From Salipiger marinus (GTDB taxonomy: Bacteria; Pseudomonadota; Alphaproteobacteria; Rhodobacterales; Rhodobacteraceae), in contig NZ_FNEJ01000007.1 in NCBI RefSeq assembly GCF_900100085.1, positions 1 through 64,000 on the forward strand: a DNA stretch of 64,000 bases, written 5' to 3'. The notes under the pieces are model-generated. The model had not been told where the DNA came from. It searched no databases and saw only the letters and a list, made by a program, of their open reading frames with translations. Of this stretch, positions 42,959 through 53,399 are shown one piece after another; positions within the stretch are counted from its first letter, which is position 1, and every line of letters starts with the position of its first letter. Both the position numbers and the translations under genes were made by a program.

Positions 42959-43822
42959 ATGGCCGACCTTGCCGCCGCGATGGATCGCAGGCGCCTCGTC
43001 ACGCTGCTGAGCCCCGCCTATCTGTGGCTGCTGGTCGCGGTGTTCCTGCCGCTGTCGGCGATGCTGTTCTTCAGCCTGCTGACCGATCTGCCGCAGGATG
43101 CGCCGGACTGGGGGCTGACGCTGGACAATTACGGCCAGTTCCTGACCAATCCCACCTATGCGACGCTGCTGTGGAAATCGCTGAAGCTGGGGGTCATGGT
43201 CACGCTGGCCTGCATCCTGATCGGCTATCCCTGCGCGCTGGTGCTGGCCCGCACCATCAGGGGCCGCGCGCGCGAGACGCTGTTCCTGCTGGTGATCCTG
43301 CCGTTCTGGTCCAATTCGCTGGTGCGGATCTTTTCATGGGCGATCGTGCTGCGCGGCAATGGCGTTCTGGAGCGCAGCCTTGACTGGCTGCTGCCCTTCG
43401 ACATCCGGCTGAACCTGATGTTCACCACCCCCGCCGTGGTGATCGGACTGGTGCACAGCTATCTGCCTTATGTCATCCTCACCTCCTATCTGGCGCTGCA
43501 GGCCATCGACGACGACATCATCGAGGCGGCGCGGTCCATGGGCGCCTCGCGCTGGACGATCCTGCGCCGTCTGCTGTTGCCGCTGTCGCTGCCGGGGCTG
43601 CTGGCGGGGGCTGTGCTGGTCTTTGTGCCGGTGGTGGGGTCGTTCATGGAACCGCGCATCCTTGGCGGGCGCATGGGCACCTATTACGGCACGGTGATCG
43701 AGGACCAGTTCATCGCCGTCTACAACTGGCCGCTGGGGGCGGCGCTGTCCTTCATCCTGCTGGCCGTGGTGCTGCTGATCATCGCGCTGGCCAGCCCCGT
43801 GCTGAAAAGGGCCCGGACATGA
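42959..43822 (+). CDS. ABC permease, PotB-like
   Basis: 287 residues with six membrane segments. The inner-membrane component signature is EAARSMGASRWTILRRLLLPLSLPG (EAA loop) near residue 190. It is the first permease of the importer at 41861-45614. AAGGAGA precedes the ATG. It overlaps the PotC-like gene by four bases. Confidence 0.9.
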   Translation: MADLAAAMDRRRLVTLLSPAYLWLLVAVFLPLSAMLFFSLLTDLPQDAPDWGLTLDNYGQFLTNPTYATLLWKSLKLGVMVTLACILIGYPCALVLARTIRGRARETLFLLVILPFWSNSLVRIFSWAIVLRGNGVLERSLDWLLPFDIRLNLMFTTPAVVIGLVHSYLPYVILTSYLALQAIDDDIIEAARSMGASRWTILRRLLLPLSLPGLLAGAVLVFVPVVGSFMEPRILGGRMGTYYGTVIEDQFIAVYNWPLGAALSFILLAVVLLIIALASPVLKRART

Positions 43823-44604
43823 CCCGCGCCGCACTCCCGCTGCTGGGGCGCCTGTGGCTGGCGCTGATCCTCGTGTTCCTTTACGCGCCGATCCTCGTGA
43901 TGGCGGCAATGTCGTTCAACGCCTCGCCCTTCTACCAGCTGCCCTTCGAGGCCTCGACGGTCTGGTATGAAAAGATGAGCGCCAACCCGCAGATCCTTGC
44001 CGCCGCGCTGCGCTCGGTGCTGATCGCGCTGGCAACGACGCTGATCGCCACGACGCTGGGCACCATGGCCTCCATCGCGCTCTTCCGCTATGACTTTCCC
44101 GGCAAGCGGGTGCTGCAGGTGCTGCTGTTTCCCCCCATCGCCATTCCGTGGCTGATCACCGGCACCGCCATGCTGATCTTCTTCTTCGCCGTGGGCATCG
44201 GGCGCGGCACGCCCGCCGTCATCATCGGCCATGTCGCGCTGGCGCTGCCCTATGTCATCGTCACCGTCACCGCCCGGCTGTCGAGCTTCGACATCACGCT
44301 GGAAGAGGCGGCGCGCTCCATGGGGGCGGGCGCATGGACGGTGCTGCGGCGCGTCACCCTGCCATGGATCGCGCCGGGGGTGGTGGCGGGGGCGCTTTTC
44401 GCCTTTGCCGTCAGCTTCGACCAGTTCGTGGTCAGCTATTTCCTGTCGGAACCGGGTGACAGCACGCTGCCGGTCCTGATCTATACCGCCATCCGCAAGG
44501 GCTTCACCCCCGAAATCAACGCCATTTCCACGCTCATCATCACGCTGTCGATGACGGTCATGGTCCTTGCCGCCCGCTATTCCAGACTAGGAGGAGACCG
44601 CTGA
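43819..44604 (+). CDS. ABC permease, PotC-like
   Basis: 261 residues with six membrane segments and EAA loop LEEAARSMGAGAWTVLRRVTLP near residue 158. The pattern FDQFVVSYFLSEPGDSTLPV is characteristic of PotC-type permeases. It pairs with the PotB-like protein. The stop overlaps the ATPase start by one base. Confidence 0.9.
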   Translation: MTRAALPLLGRLWLALILVFLYAPILVMAAMSFNASPFYQLPFEASTVWYEKMSANPQILAAALRSVLIALATTLIATTLGTMASIALFRYDFPGKRVLQVLLFPPIAIPWLITGTAMLIFFFAVGIGRGTPAVIIGHVALALPYVIVTVTARLSSFDITLEEAARSMGAGAWTVLRRVTLPWIAPGVVAGALFAFAVSFDQFVVSYFLSEPGDSTLPVLIYTAIRKGFTPEINAISTLIITLSMTVMVLAARYSRLGGDR

Positions 44605-45614
44605 TGTCCGGGGTCGAGGTGCAGAACATCACCAAACGGTTCGGTCGCGCGCTGGCGCTGGACGATGTGACGGTCAGCTTTCCCGATGGCGGATTCTTTG
44701 GCCTGCTGGGGCCGTCGGGATCGGGCAAAACCACGCTTCTGCGCACCATCGCGGGCTTTCACTATCCCGAGGCGGGGCGCATCCGCATCGGCGACCGCCC
44801 GGTGGAACAGGTGCCGGTGGAACAGCGCGACATCGGCATGATGTTCCAGAATTACGCGCTGTTTCCCAATATGAGCGTGGCCGACAATGTGGGTTTTGGC
44901 CTGCGCGTGCGCCGCGTGCCCGCCGCCGAGGAACGCCGCCGCATCGCCGAGACGCTGGATCTGGTGCAGCTTGGCGGGCTGGCCGACCGGCGCCCGGCGC
45001 AGCTGTCGGGCGGGCAGCGGCAGCGGGTGGCGCTGGCGCGGGCCATCGTCACCAATCCCAAGGTGCTGCTGCTTGACGAGCCGCTGTCGGCGCTGGACAA
45101 GTCGCTGCGCGTCGACATGCAGATCGAACTGAAGCGCATCCAGCGCGACATCGGCATCACCACGATCTTTGTCACCCACGATCAGGAAGAGGCGCTGACC
45201 CTGTCGGACCGCATCGGCATCCTGCGCGCCGGGCGGATCGTGCAGGTCGGCCCCCCGCGAGAGGTCTATGACCGCCCCGTCGACGCCTTTGCCGCGGGGT
45301 TTCTGGGCGAGGCGAACTGGATCCCCGACAGCTGTCTCGCCGGGCTCGATCTGCCCGCCTCCCCGCAGGGGCACCGCTTTGCCGTCCGCCCCGAGGCGCT
45401 GGCGATCGGCACGGCGCCAGACCTCGCGCGCAATGCGCTGCGGGGGCGGCTGGTGCAGCGCGTCTTTGCCGGGGCCATGGCCACCTGCCTGATCGAGGTG
45501 GAGGGCAGCCCGTGGAAGCTGGTCGCGCGTGACCGCGACATTCCCGATCTGCCTGGCGCGGGGGAGGTCTGGCTCAGCTGGGCGGCGCGCGACACCATCG
45601 CGGTGCCGGCATGA
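44604..45614 (+). CDS. ABC ATP-binding protein, PotA-like
   Basis: 336 residues. Walker A GPSGSGKTT, Q-loop FQNYALFPNMSV, signature LSGGQRQRVALARAI, Walker B LLLDEPLSALD, H-loop IFVTHDQEEAL, and a C-terminal TOBE-type regulatory domain (about residues 235-336). It energises the PotB/PotC-like channel. It overlaps the cysteine hydrolase gene by four bases, tying that enzyme to the same transcript. Confidence 0.93.
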   Translation: MSGVEVQNITKRFGRALALDDVTVSFPDGGFFGLLGPSGSGKTTLLRTIAGFHYPEAGRIRIGDRPVEQVPVEQRDIGMMFQNYALFPNMSVADNVGFGLRVRRVPAAEERRRIAETLDLVQLGGLADRRPAQLSGGQRQRVALARAIVTNPKVLLLDEPLSALDKSLRVDMQIELKRIQRDIGITTIFVTHDQEEALTLSDRIGILRAGRIVQVGPPREVYDRPVDAFAAGFLGEANWIPDSCLAGLDLPASPQGHRFAVRPEALAIGTAPDLARNALRGRLVQRVFAGAMATCLIEVEGSPWKLVARDRDIPDLPGAGEVWLSWAARDTIAVPA

Positions 45615-46144
45615 CCGGCTGGCTTCTGGTCATCGACATGCAGCCGGGCTTTGGCCACCCGGAGAGCCCGTGGTTCACCCCCGGATACGAGGCCTGCGCA
45701 GCCCGGATCGACGCGCTGCTGCCCCGCTTTGCCGGGCGCGCGCTCTTTACCCGCTTCGTGCCGCCCGCCGAGCCGGAGGGCGCGTGGCGCGCCTATTACG
45801 CCCGCTGGCCCTTTGCCATGGCGCCGGAAAATGCGGGGCTTTGGGCGGTGGATGCGCGCTGGCGGCATCTGCCTTCGGTTGCAAGCCTGCGCTTTTCCAA
45901 ATGGCGCGAGGCGGAGGCGCTGCTGCCGCCGGAGGTGCCCGTGACGCTTTGCGGTGTGGCCACGGACTGCTGTGTGCTGGGCACCGCGCTGGAGGCGGTG
46001 GATGCCGGGCGGCGGGTGGATCTGGTGCAGGATGCCTGTGCCGCCGGATCCGACGCGCTGCACGCGGCGGCGCTGGCGGTGATGGCCGACCGCGCGCCCA
46101 TGCTGCGGCTGGTCACCACCGAGGCGCTGCTGGCGGGCAGCTAG
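45611..46144 (+). CDS. Isochorismatase-family cysteine hydrolase
   Basis: 177 residues. The catalytic triad of nicotinamidase/isochorismatase-type hydrolases is visible: Asp9 in LVIDMQPGF, Lys97 in RFSKWREA and Cys121 in GVATDCCVLGTA, with the cis-peptide Val-Ala before it. Relatives cleave amides such as nicotinamide or N-carbamoyl compounds, or enol ethers. As the last gene of the operon with the ADP-ribosylglycohydrolase and kinase, it may deamidate the base released from an N-glycoside (inference). Its TAG stop lies within a CTAG shared with the convergent gene. Confidence 0.88.
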   Translation: MTGWLLVIDMQPGFGHPESPWFTPGYEACAARIDALLPRFAGRALFTRFVPPAEPEGAWRAYYARWPFAMAPENAGLWAVDARWRHLPSVASLRFSKWREAEALLPPEVPVTLCGVATDCCVLGTALEAVDAGRRVDLVQDACAAGSDALHAAALAVMADRAPMLRLVTTEALLAGS

Positions 46145-48594
46145 TCCGCGCGCCGCAGCAGCGGCACCTGCGTCAGCCCCGAGGCATCGGGTCCGCCGCT
46201 GCCCGCAAACGGGGTGCCGGCGTAAAAGGCATTGGCCATGGTATTGGCCACGTCGATGCGCAGAAGATGCGCCCCCGCCGCCACCCGCCCGAGGTCAAAC
46301 CGGAACGGCGCGGCAAAGCGCTGGCCCAGATCGCGCCCGTTGAGCCAGACGCGTGCGGTGCAGGCGACGCCGGGCAGATCCAGCACCAGATCCGCCGCCT
46401 CTGCCAGATCAAGCGCCCGTTCATACCGTCCGATGCCGGACACCTCCGCCGCGCCCTGCGCCTGCCAGCCGCGATCCACCCGCACCGGGCGGGCTTCGTT
46501 CCCCAGATGCAGGGTCCAGCCGTCCTCCAGCCGCTGCAGCACCGGCCCCGGCGCCCTCCGCATTGGGGAAAGCCGGGCGCTGTCCTGCCGCGCGGGCGCG
46601 GGGGTCAGGGTCAGGCAGCGCAGGTCCTGCGGGTCCAGCGGCACGGCGATCCGCCGCGCGGCGCTGTCCATCGCACCGCAGGCGAGCCCGGTCCGCGACA
46701 GGATCTCTGCCACAAGGGGCGCGGCGCTTTCGTTGACCAGCACCACGCGCCAGTCGCCCGCCGCATCGCGCCCCGCGACCAGCGCGCGCAGCCCCGGCAC
46801 CTCTGGCACCACCGGGGCTGCGGCGGACAGGATCTCCGCCAGATCGGCGGGGGGTGCGGTCCAGACCGGCAGGCCAGTGTCGCGCAGCCGCGTCGCAGTC
46901 TGCGGTTCGGCAAGGCTAACCGGGCCGGGCAGCGCCACGCCCACTGCGGCACCGGGGCTGTCCAGCGCTGCCAGCCCCGCCTCGTCACAGATCAGCGGGC
47001 GGTGCCCCAGCGACAGGATCGCCCGGCACCACGCGCCAAAGGCGGTGGCATGGCCATGCCGGGGCCCTTCGCGCAGGGCGGTCTCGTAGGGATAAAGCAG
47101 TAGCACCCGTGCGGGCGGCGTGGCGGCTTCGACAGAGGCGGCAAGCTGCGCCATCTCCTCCGCGATTGCACCCAGCACCGGCCACCATGGCTGCAGGTTG
47201 TAGCCGGGCGGGAAATCGAACCGCAGATTGTCCAGAACCGAGGCGCGGCTGTCGCCCGGCCCGGCATAAAGCGCGTGCAGGATGATGCGGCTGGCGCCCA
47301 GCAGATGCAGCCGGATCAGCTGGCCGCGCAGCGCCTCTGGCGTCAGATCCCACTGACCGGCGGCCCGCGCTTCGGAGCGTTCCGAGGTGAGGTAAAGCTC
47401 GCACCACGCGCCGCGCCGACCTGCGGCCTGCGCCACGCTGTCCCCCAGCAGCGGCGCCAGCTGCGCGCCCAGATTGTTGGCATCCACCGCCGTCTCGTCG
47501 CGCCAGCGGTCGATGCCGAAAAAATCCGCCGCTAGCGCGACGCGCGGATCGATGGCGGAAAACCCGCCATTGAGGTCGAAGCTGGCGACATGGGGCAGGA
47601 TCTCGTGCCCGGTCAGCCGCAGACCAGTGCGGTCGCAGAAGGCGCGCAGCGGGCCAAGAAAGGCCTGCGTCATCATCTGGGTCAGGGTGCGGTAGACCGT
47701 GGCACGGATCGGGCCGGTGTCCGGCCCGGTGTCGCGCAGCAGCGCGGCAAGCTGCGGGGCAAGCGGGCCGCTGCGGCGCAGGGCGCGCGCGAGCCCGTCG
47801 CTCCATGGCAGGCTGTTGCGCAGGTTGCCCTGCCGTTCCGCCCAGTCATAAAGCCCCGGCGCGGGCTGGTCGAAGAACAGGCAGTCCACCGTGCGGCCCA
47901 GATGCGGGCCAAGGGCGTCGGCATAGGGCTCCAGCCCCTGCTTGACGAAGCGCGCGCCCGCCTCCGGCATCAGGTAGTTGATCAGCCGCGACCGGGTGGC
48001 GCGGGCGCGGGCAAAGACGGTCCAGCGCGCGCCCTCTGGCAGCGGACAGGTCAGGCGGAAGCTGGCCCCCGCCGGGCCGGTGCCGGTCAGGCGCACCGCC
48101 TCCGTCACGTCCACCGGCGGGCCGCTGACCGGCCAGATCACCGCCGCCACCACCGCCCATGCGCCAAATCCCGGCGTGCCGCCGTCATGGATCCAGTGCC
48201 GCACCGCCGGGCCAAGGGCTGCGGCCAGCGTGGCGGTGATGCCGCTGATCTGTGCCTCGGGGCCGGGGCTTTCGGCCCAGAACAGATGCTCTTCGCGCAG
48301 CGCATCGGCCCCCGCCACGCTGCGCCCGCCCGCCTGTCCGCTGGTCCATGCGTAATCGTCGTAAATCCCGGCGGTCAGGCCAAGCTCGGCCATGATCGCC
48401 ACCGCGCGGGCATAGGTGGCAAGATAGGCGGGCGACAGATAGAGCGCCCGCGGCATCGACAGCCGCGCCTGAATGAAGATCCGCCCGAAGCCCTGCGCGC
48501 GAAACTGCATCAGCTGGCGGCGCAGCTCTGCCTCGGGCGGCAGGTGGTCCCAGAACCAGTAGGCATCCAGCCGGGTGGAGGAAAGCCGCGACAT
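46141..48594 (-). CDS. Large glycosidase-like protein with C-terminal beta-sandwich
   Basis: 817 residues, no signal peptide. The N-terminus DAYWFWDHLPPEAELRRQL, GFGRIFIQARLSM and GLTAGIYDDYAWTSGQAGG fit a TIM-barrel glycoside hydrolase-like group related to GH106-type proteins (recollection, moderate). The C-terminal part (about residues 700-800, YERALDLAEAADLVLDL and VWLNGRDLGQRF) is a galactose-binding-like sandwich as in GH2. Substrate and catalytic residues are not identified. It starts 12 bases after the RpiR-type gene on the same strand, so the regulator probably controls it. Its stop overlaps that of the cysteine hydrolase. Confidence 0.7.
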   Translation of the reverse strand: MSRLSSTRLDAYWFWDHLPPEAELRRQLMQFRAQGFGRIFIQARLSMPRALYLSPAYLATYARAVAIMAELGLTAGIYDDYAWTSGQAGGRSVAGADALREEHLFWAESPGPEAQISGITATLAAALGPAVRHWIHDGGTPGFGAWAVVAAVIWPVSGPPVDVTEAVRLTGTGPAGASFRLTCPLPEGARWTVFARARATRSRLINYLMPEAGARFVKQGLEPYADALGPHLGRTVDCLFFDQPAPGLYDWAERQGNLRNSLPWSDGLARALRRSGPLAPQLAALLRDTGPDTGPIRATVYRTLTQMMTQAFLGPLRAFCDRTGLRLTGHEILPHVASFDLNGGFSAIDPRVALAADFFGIDRWRDETAVDANNLGAQLAPLLGDSVAQAAGRRGAWCELYLTSERSEARAAGQWDLTPEALRGQLIRLHLLGASRIILHALYAGPGDSRASVLDNLRFDFPPGYNLQPWWPVLGAIAEEMAQLAASVEAATPPARVLLLYPYETALREGPRHGHATAFGAWCRAILSLGHRPLICDEAGLAALDSPGAAVGVALPGPVSLAEPQTATRLRDTGLPVWTAPPADLAEILSAAAPVVPEVPGLRALVAGRDAAGDWRVVLVNESAAPLVAEILSRTGLACGAMDSAARRIAVPLDPQDLRCLTLTPAPARQDSARLSPMRRAPGPVLQRLEDGWTLHLGNEARPVRVDRGWQAQGAAEVSGIGRYERALDLAEAADLVLDLPGVACTARVWLNGRDLGQRFAAPFRFDLGRVAAGAHLLRIDVANTMANAFYAGTPFAGSGGPDASGLTQVPLLRRAD

Positions 48595-48606
48595 GGGCGC
48601 GCTCCG

Positions 48607-49473
48607 TCAGAAGATGTTGATGCGATGGGCCAGCCGTTTCCAGTCGCGCAGGCGCTGGGGAATGTCGCGGCCCGGGGCGGTGGCGGTGGCATGGATCAGC
48701 AGGCTGGTGGCGGCGTTGAGCCCAAGGATGGATTCCAGAAACAGCCCTGTCTTCGACGGCGTGTTGATGACCGCCTCTGTCACGTCATGCGCCCAGTGGC
48801 AGTATTCATCGGTGACCACCACCACCGACCGGCCCTGTTCCCGCGCCAGCCGCGCCAGCGTCTCGCATTCGGCGGCATAGGGGATCACGTCGATGATAAG
48901 CAGGCAGCTTGTGCCCGGCGCGGGCGGGTCGAGCCATTCCGACAGCATGCTGTCATGGCCTGACAGAAACCGCACGCGGGGCCGCGCCAGCGCCAGCCGC
49001 CGCGCCACATCCTCGGCCAGACCGCGCACGGTCTGGAACCCGGTGACATAGACCTCTTCGGCCTCGCGCAGATGCCGTTCGGCGGCCTGAAAGGCGGGGG
49101 TGTTGATCTTGGCATAGACCGTGCGCACCGCGCGCAGTTCGGCATTCATCTGCTCCTGCCAGTCGGGGGGCAGATCGGCGCCGTCATCGGGAAAGCTTTC
49201 GGCGCTGACCGAATAATGCTGCAGCAGCATCGCCTTGAACTCTTTCATGCCCGCGCAGCCAAAGCGGCGCAGCATCCGGCCCACGGTGATCTCGGCCACG
49301 CCCGCCTTCTGCGCGATGGACTTGCCGGTCTCGAAGGAAATCGACGGCAGGTTGAGCAGGAAATACTGCGCGACCTTGGCCTCCTGCTTTGGCAATCTGG
49401 GCAGCCCGGCCTCGATCCTGCCTACAAATTCATCAAGTCGGGCCTCCGCATAGGAGGCAAAGCCCTGTGACAT
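48607..49473 (-). CDS. MurR/RpiR-family transcriptional regulator
   Basis: 288 residues. The N-terminal HTH_6 domain has KQEAKVAQYFLLNLPSISFETGKSIAQKAGVAEITVGRMLRRFG in shortened view (residues about 33-75). A SIS sugar-phosphate domain follows, with EVYVTGFQTVRGLAEDVARRL. ATG 49473 is preferred, with GGAGAG seven bases upstream; an ATG at 49488 is possible. It is divergent from the second PotABCD-type operon and cotranscribed with the glycosidase-like gene, and may regulate both. Confidence 0.9.
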   Translation of the reverse strand: MSQGFASYAEARLDEFVGRIEAGLPRLPKQEAKVAQYFLLNLPSISFETGKSIAQKAGVAEITVGRMLRRFGCAGMKEFKAMLLQHYSVSAESFPDDGADLPPDWQEQMNAELRAVRTVYAKINTPAFQAAERHLREAEEVYVTGFQTVRGLAEDVARRLALARPRVRFLSGHDSMLSEWLDPPAPGTSCLLIIDVIPYAAECETLARLAREQGRSVVVVTDEYCHWAHDVTEAVINTPSKTGLFLESILGLNAATSLLIHATATAPGRDIPQRLRDWKRLAHRINIF

Positions 49474-49584
49474 GCGCAAACTCTCCATGACAGAAAACTA
49501 ACATTTGACGAAAAAGACAGTATCGCATCATTTTCTCGACTCAAGGAAAAACCGCAAAGGCCACCTGACAGGGAGACGACCATC
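49474..49584. promoter_or_regulatory. Divergent promoter region, RpiR regulator / importer
   Basis: An AT-rich 111-base gap. TTGACG (49505-49510) could be the -35 of the plus-strand operon, with a weak TCATTT (49528-49533) at 17-base spacing. GACAG is present at 49516-49520. No clear palindrome is seen. CAGGGAGACGACC precedes the binding-protein start. Confidence 0.35.
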
Positions 49585-50610
49585 ATGAAACCGACCCACC
49601 TTGCCCTAACGTCCGCGCTTGTGCTTGCCCCCATGGCGGGCGCCGCACAGGAGACGCTGTCGCTTTACAACTGGGGGGATTACATCAACCCCGAGGTGCT
49701 GGACGCCTTCACCGAAGAGACCGGCATCGCGGTGACGCTGGACACCTACGGATCGAACGAGGAGATGCTGGCCAAGATTCAGGCGGGCGCCACCGGCTAT
49801 GACATCGTGTTCCCGTCGGTGCACATGCATGACATCCTGTTCCAGCTGGGCCTGCTGGCCAAGACCGATATCGGGCAGGCGCCGGGTTTCGAGAACATCG
49901 ACCCGCAGTTCATCCGCGCCAAGACCGACCCCGAGGCCGAATACTGCCTGCCCTATGCCTGGGGCAATGTGGGCATCGTCTACAACAAGGCGCTGGCGGG
50001 CGAGATCAGCAGCTGGGAAGAGTTCTTTGCGCTGGGATCCGAGGGCCAGAAGATCACGGTGCTGGACGATCTGCGCGAAACCATCGGCATTGGCCTGATC
50101 ATGACCGGCAGCCCGGTCAATTCCACCGATCCGGCGGAAGTCGAGGCGGCGGCGGATTACATCGTGGACCATCTGCAGGGCGTCACCGCCTTCACCTATG
50201 ACAGCGTGCCGCAGGTGATCTCTGGCGATGTGGCGGCGGCGCATTGGTATGTGGGCGCCAACATCTTCGTGGCCGACAATTCCGACACCATCGCCTATGT
50301 GATCCCCGAAGAGGGCGCCACGCTTTATCAGGAGGATATGTGCGTGCTCACCTCCGCCCCCAATCCCGAGGCCGCGAAGAAATTCCTTGAATTCTATCTG
50401 CGCCCCGAGATTGCCGCGCTGAACGTCAAGCAGCAGATGAACGGCACACCCAACATTCCGGCACAGGATCTGATCCCCGAAGAGATCGCGTCGAACCCGA
50501 CGATCTACCCCCCGCAGGAGGTGATCGACAGGCTGCAGATCTTCGAGGATCTGGGCCGCGACCTGCAGCTTTACAACACGGAATGGACGCGGATCAAAAC
50601 CGCGCAGTAA
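49585..50610 (+). CDS. PotD/PotF-like ABC binding protein
   Basis: 341 residues. The signal peptide is about residues 1-21 (KPTHLALTSALVLAPMAGAAQE). The mature start TLSLYNWGDYINPEVLDAF, LPYAWGNVGIVYNK and YVIPEEGATLYQEDM strongly match the polyamine-binding protein family. The actual ligand is unproved: the downstream aminopeptidase gene hints at a peptide-like or acylated amine. It is the first gene of an operon with PotA-, PotB- and PotC-like genes and a P1 peptidase. Confidence 0.92.
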   Translation: MKPTHLALTSALVLAPMAGAAQETLSLYNWGDYINPEVLDAFTEETGIAVTLDTYGSNEEMLAKIQAGATGYDIVFPSVHMHDILFQLGLLAKTDIGQAPGFENIDPQFIRAKTDPEAEYCLPYAWGNVGIVYNKALAGEISSWEEFFALGSEGQKITVLDDLRETIGIGLIMTGSPVNSTDPAEVEAAADYIVDHLQGVTAFTYDSVPQVISGDVAAAHWYVGANIFVADNSDTIAYVIPEEGATLYQEDMCVLTSAPNPEAAKKFLEFYLRPEIAALNVKQQMNGTPNIPAQDLIPEEIASNPTIYPPQEVIDRLQIFEDLGRDLQLYNTEWTRIKTAQ

Positions 50611-50641
50611 CCGGCCCCGCCGGGTCACAGGACGGAAGATC

Positions 50642-51699
<1,058 letters not shown>

Positions 51700-51703
<4 letters not shown>

Positions 51704-52584
51704 CCCTTGCCCGCCGCAAGCTTCTGCAGCTGATCGGCCTGCTGGGGGTGCCATCGGTCTTTCTGCTGGTGTTCTTCCTGTGCCCGCTGGTCATCATGCT
51801 GATCTATAGCGGGCTGACGCCCGGACTTTACGGCGGGGTGGACTGGGTGTTTTCCCACCTCAATTATGGCCGTATCCTTGGCTGGGCCGATACGCGCTAC
51901 GAAAAATTCGATCCCGTCTATCTGGCGATCTTCCTGCGCTCGCTGCGGCTGGCGGCGCTGACCGTGCTGGCAAGCCTGCTGATCAGCTATCCGGCGGCGT
52001 TCTGGATCAGCCGCATGCGCCCGGCGCGGCGGGATTTTGCGATCTTCCTCGTGACGCTGCCGTTCTTTGTCAGCCTGATCGTGCGGCTTTTTGCATGGGT
52101 GCTGATCCTGCGGCCCACCGGCTTTCTCAATCAGGGGCTGATGGGGCTGGGGCTGACCTCGGCGCCGGTCGAGTTTCTTTATACCGATTTCGCCGTCATC
52201 CTTGGCATGACTTACGTCTTCATCCCGTTCATGTTCCTGCCGCTTTACGGATCGCTCGAAAAGCTGGACATGACCCAGATCGAGGCCTCCGCCGATCTTG
52301 GCGCGTCGCGGCTGCAGACCTTCCGCAAGGTGGTGCTGCCCGCCACCCTGCCGGGGATCATCGGCGGGTCGATCATCACCTTCATCCCGGCCTTGGGCAA
52401 TTTCATCGTGCCCTCGGTGCTGGGCGGGGCCAAGGTGCTGATGATCGGCAACCTGATCGAACAGCAGTTCCTGTCGGCGCGCAACTGGCCCTTCGGCTCG
52501 GCGCTGGCGATGCTGGTGATGACGGCGGTGCTGGTGCTGCTGGTGGTGCAGCTGCGCCTTGCCCGGCGGGAGGGGATGTCCTGA
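51700..52584 (+). CDS. potB: ABC permease, PotB-like
   Basis: 294 residues with six membrane segments. EAA-type loop QIEASADLGASRLQTFRKVVLP near residue 190, with FIPALGNFIVPSVLGGAKVLM after it, the usual PotB form. It contains a large periplasmic loop after the first helix (GLTPGLYGGVDW). One-base overlap with the PotC-like gene. Confidence 0.92.
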
Positions 52585-53399
52585 TGCTGCGCCGTCTTCT
52601 GGGGCTTTATGGCCTGCTGTTCTTTGCCTTCATCTATGCGCCGATCCTGCTGGTGGTGGTCTATTCCTTCAACGCCAACACCGTGAACATGATGGTCTGG
52701 GACGGTTTCACGCTGGACTGGTACCGCCAGATCTTTGGCCTGCAGACCACCGTCACCGAAAGCGCCACCTATGTGGACAGTTCCGCGCAGCTTTACGCGG
52801 CGGTGCGCACCAGCCTTGTGGTGGCGGTGACCACCTCCGTGCTGTCCACCGTGTTCGGCACGGCGCTGGCGCTGGCGGTGGCGCGCTACCGCTTCCGGCT
52901 GGCGGGACTTTACCGCACCGCGATGATGGTGCCGATGATCATGCCCGACATCGTGCTGGGGCTGGCGCTGCTGATCTTCTTCATCACCATCGGCATGAAC
53001 CTGTCGCTGCTGACCATCATCATCGGCCAGTCCACCTTCCTGATCTCCTATGTCTTCGTCACCGTCTCGGCCCGTCTGGCCGAGGTCGATACCAGCGTCG
53101 AGGAGGCCTCTGCCGATCTGGGCGCCACGCCCGCGCAGACCTTCCGCAAGGTGACGCTGCCGGGGATCGCGCCGGGCATCCTTGGCGGCTGGCTGCTGGC
53201 CTTCATCATTTCCATGGATGATCTGGTCATCACCTATTTCATCGCGGGCACCGGCGACACGACGCTGCCCGTTCACATCTGGGGGATGCTCCGCCGGGGC
53301 ATCAAGCCGGAAATCAACGCCATTGCGACCCTGATGCTGCTCTTCACGCTGGGGGTTGCGGCCATCGGGCTTTACTTCAGATCGAGACGCCAGAAATGA
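52584..53399 (+). CDS. potC: ABC permease, PotC-like
   Basis: 271 residues with six membrane segments; EAA loop VEEASADLGATPAQTFRKVTLP near residue 172, then FIISMDDLVITYFIAGTGDTTLPV typical of PotC. ATG 52584 overlaps the PotB-like stop by one base; a longer upstream frame is only an overlap with potB. The stop overlaps the peptidase start by four bases. Confidence 0.92.
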   Translation: MLRRLLGLYGLLFFAFIYAPILLVVVYSFNANTVNMMVWDGFTLDWYRQIFGLQTTVTESATYVDSSAQLYAAVRTSLVVAVTTSVLSTVFGTALALAVARYRFRLAGLYRTAMMVPMIMPDIVLGLALLIFFITIGMNLSLLTIIIGQSTFLISYVFVTVSARLAEVDTSVEEASADLGATPAQTFRKVTLPGIAPGILGGWLLAFIISMDDLVITYFIAGTGDTTLPVHIWGMLRRGIKPEINAIATLMLLFTLGVAAIGLYFRSRRQK

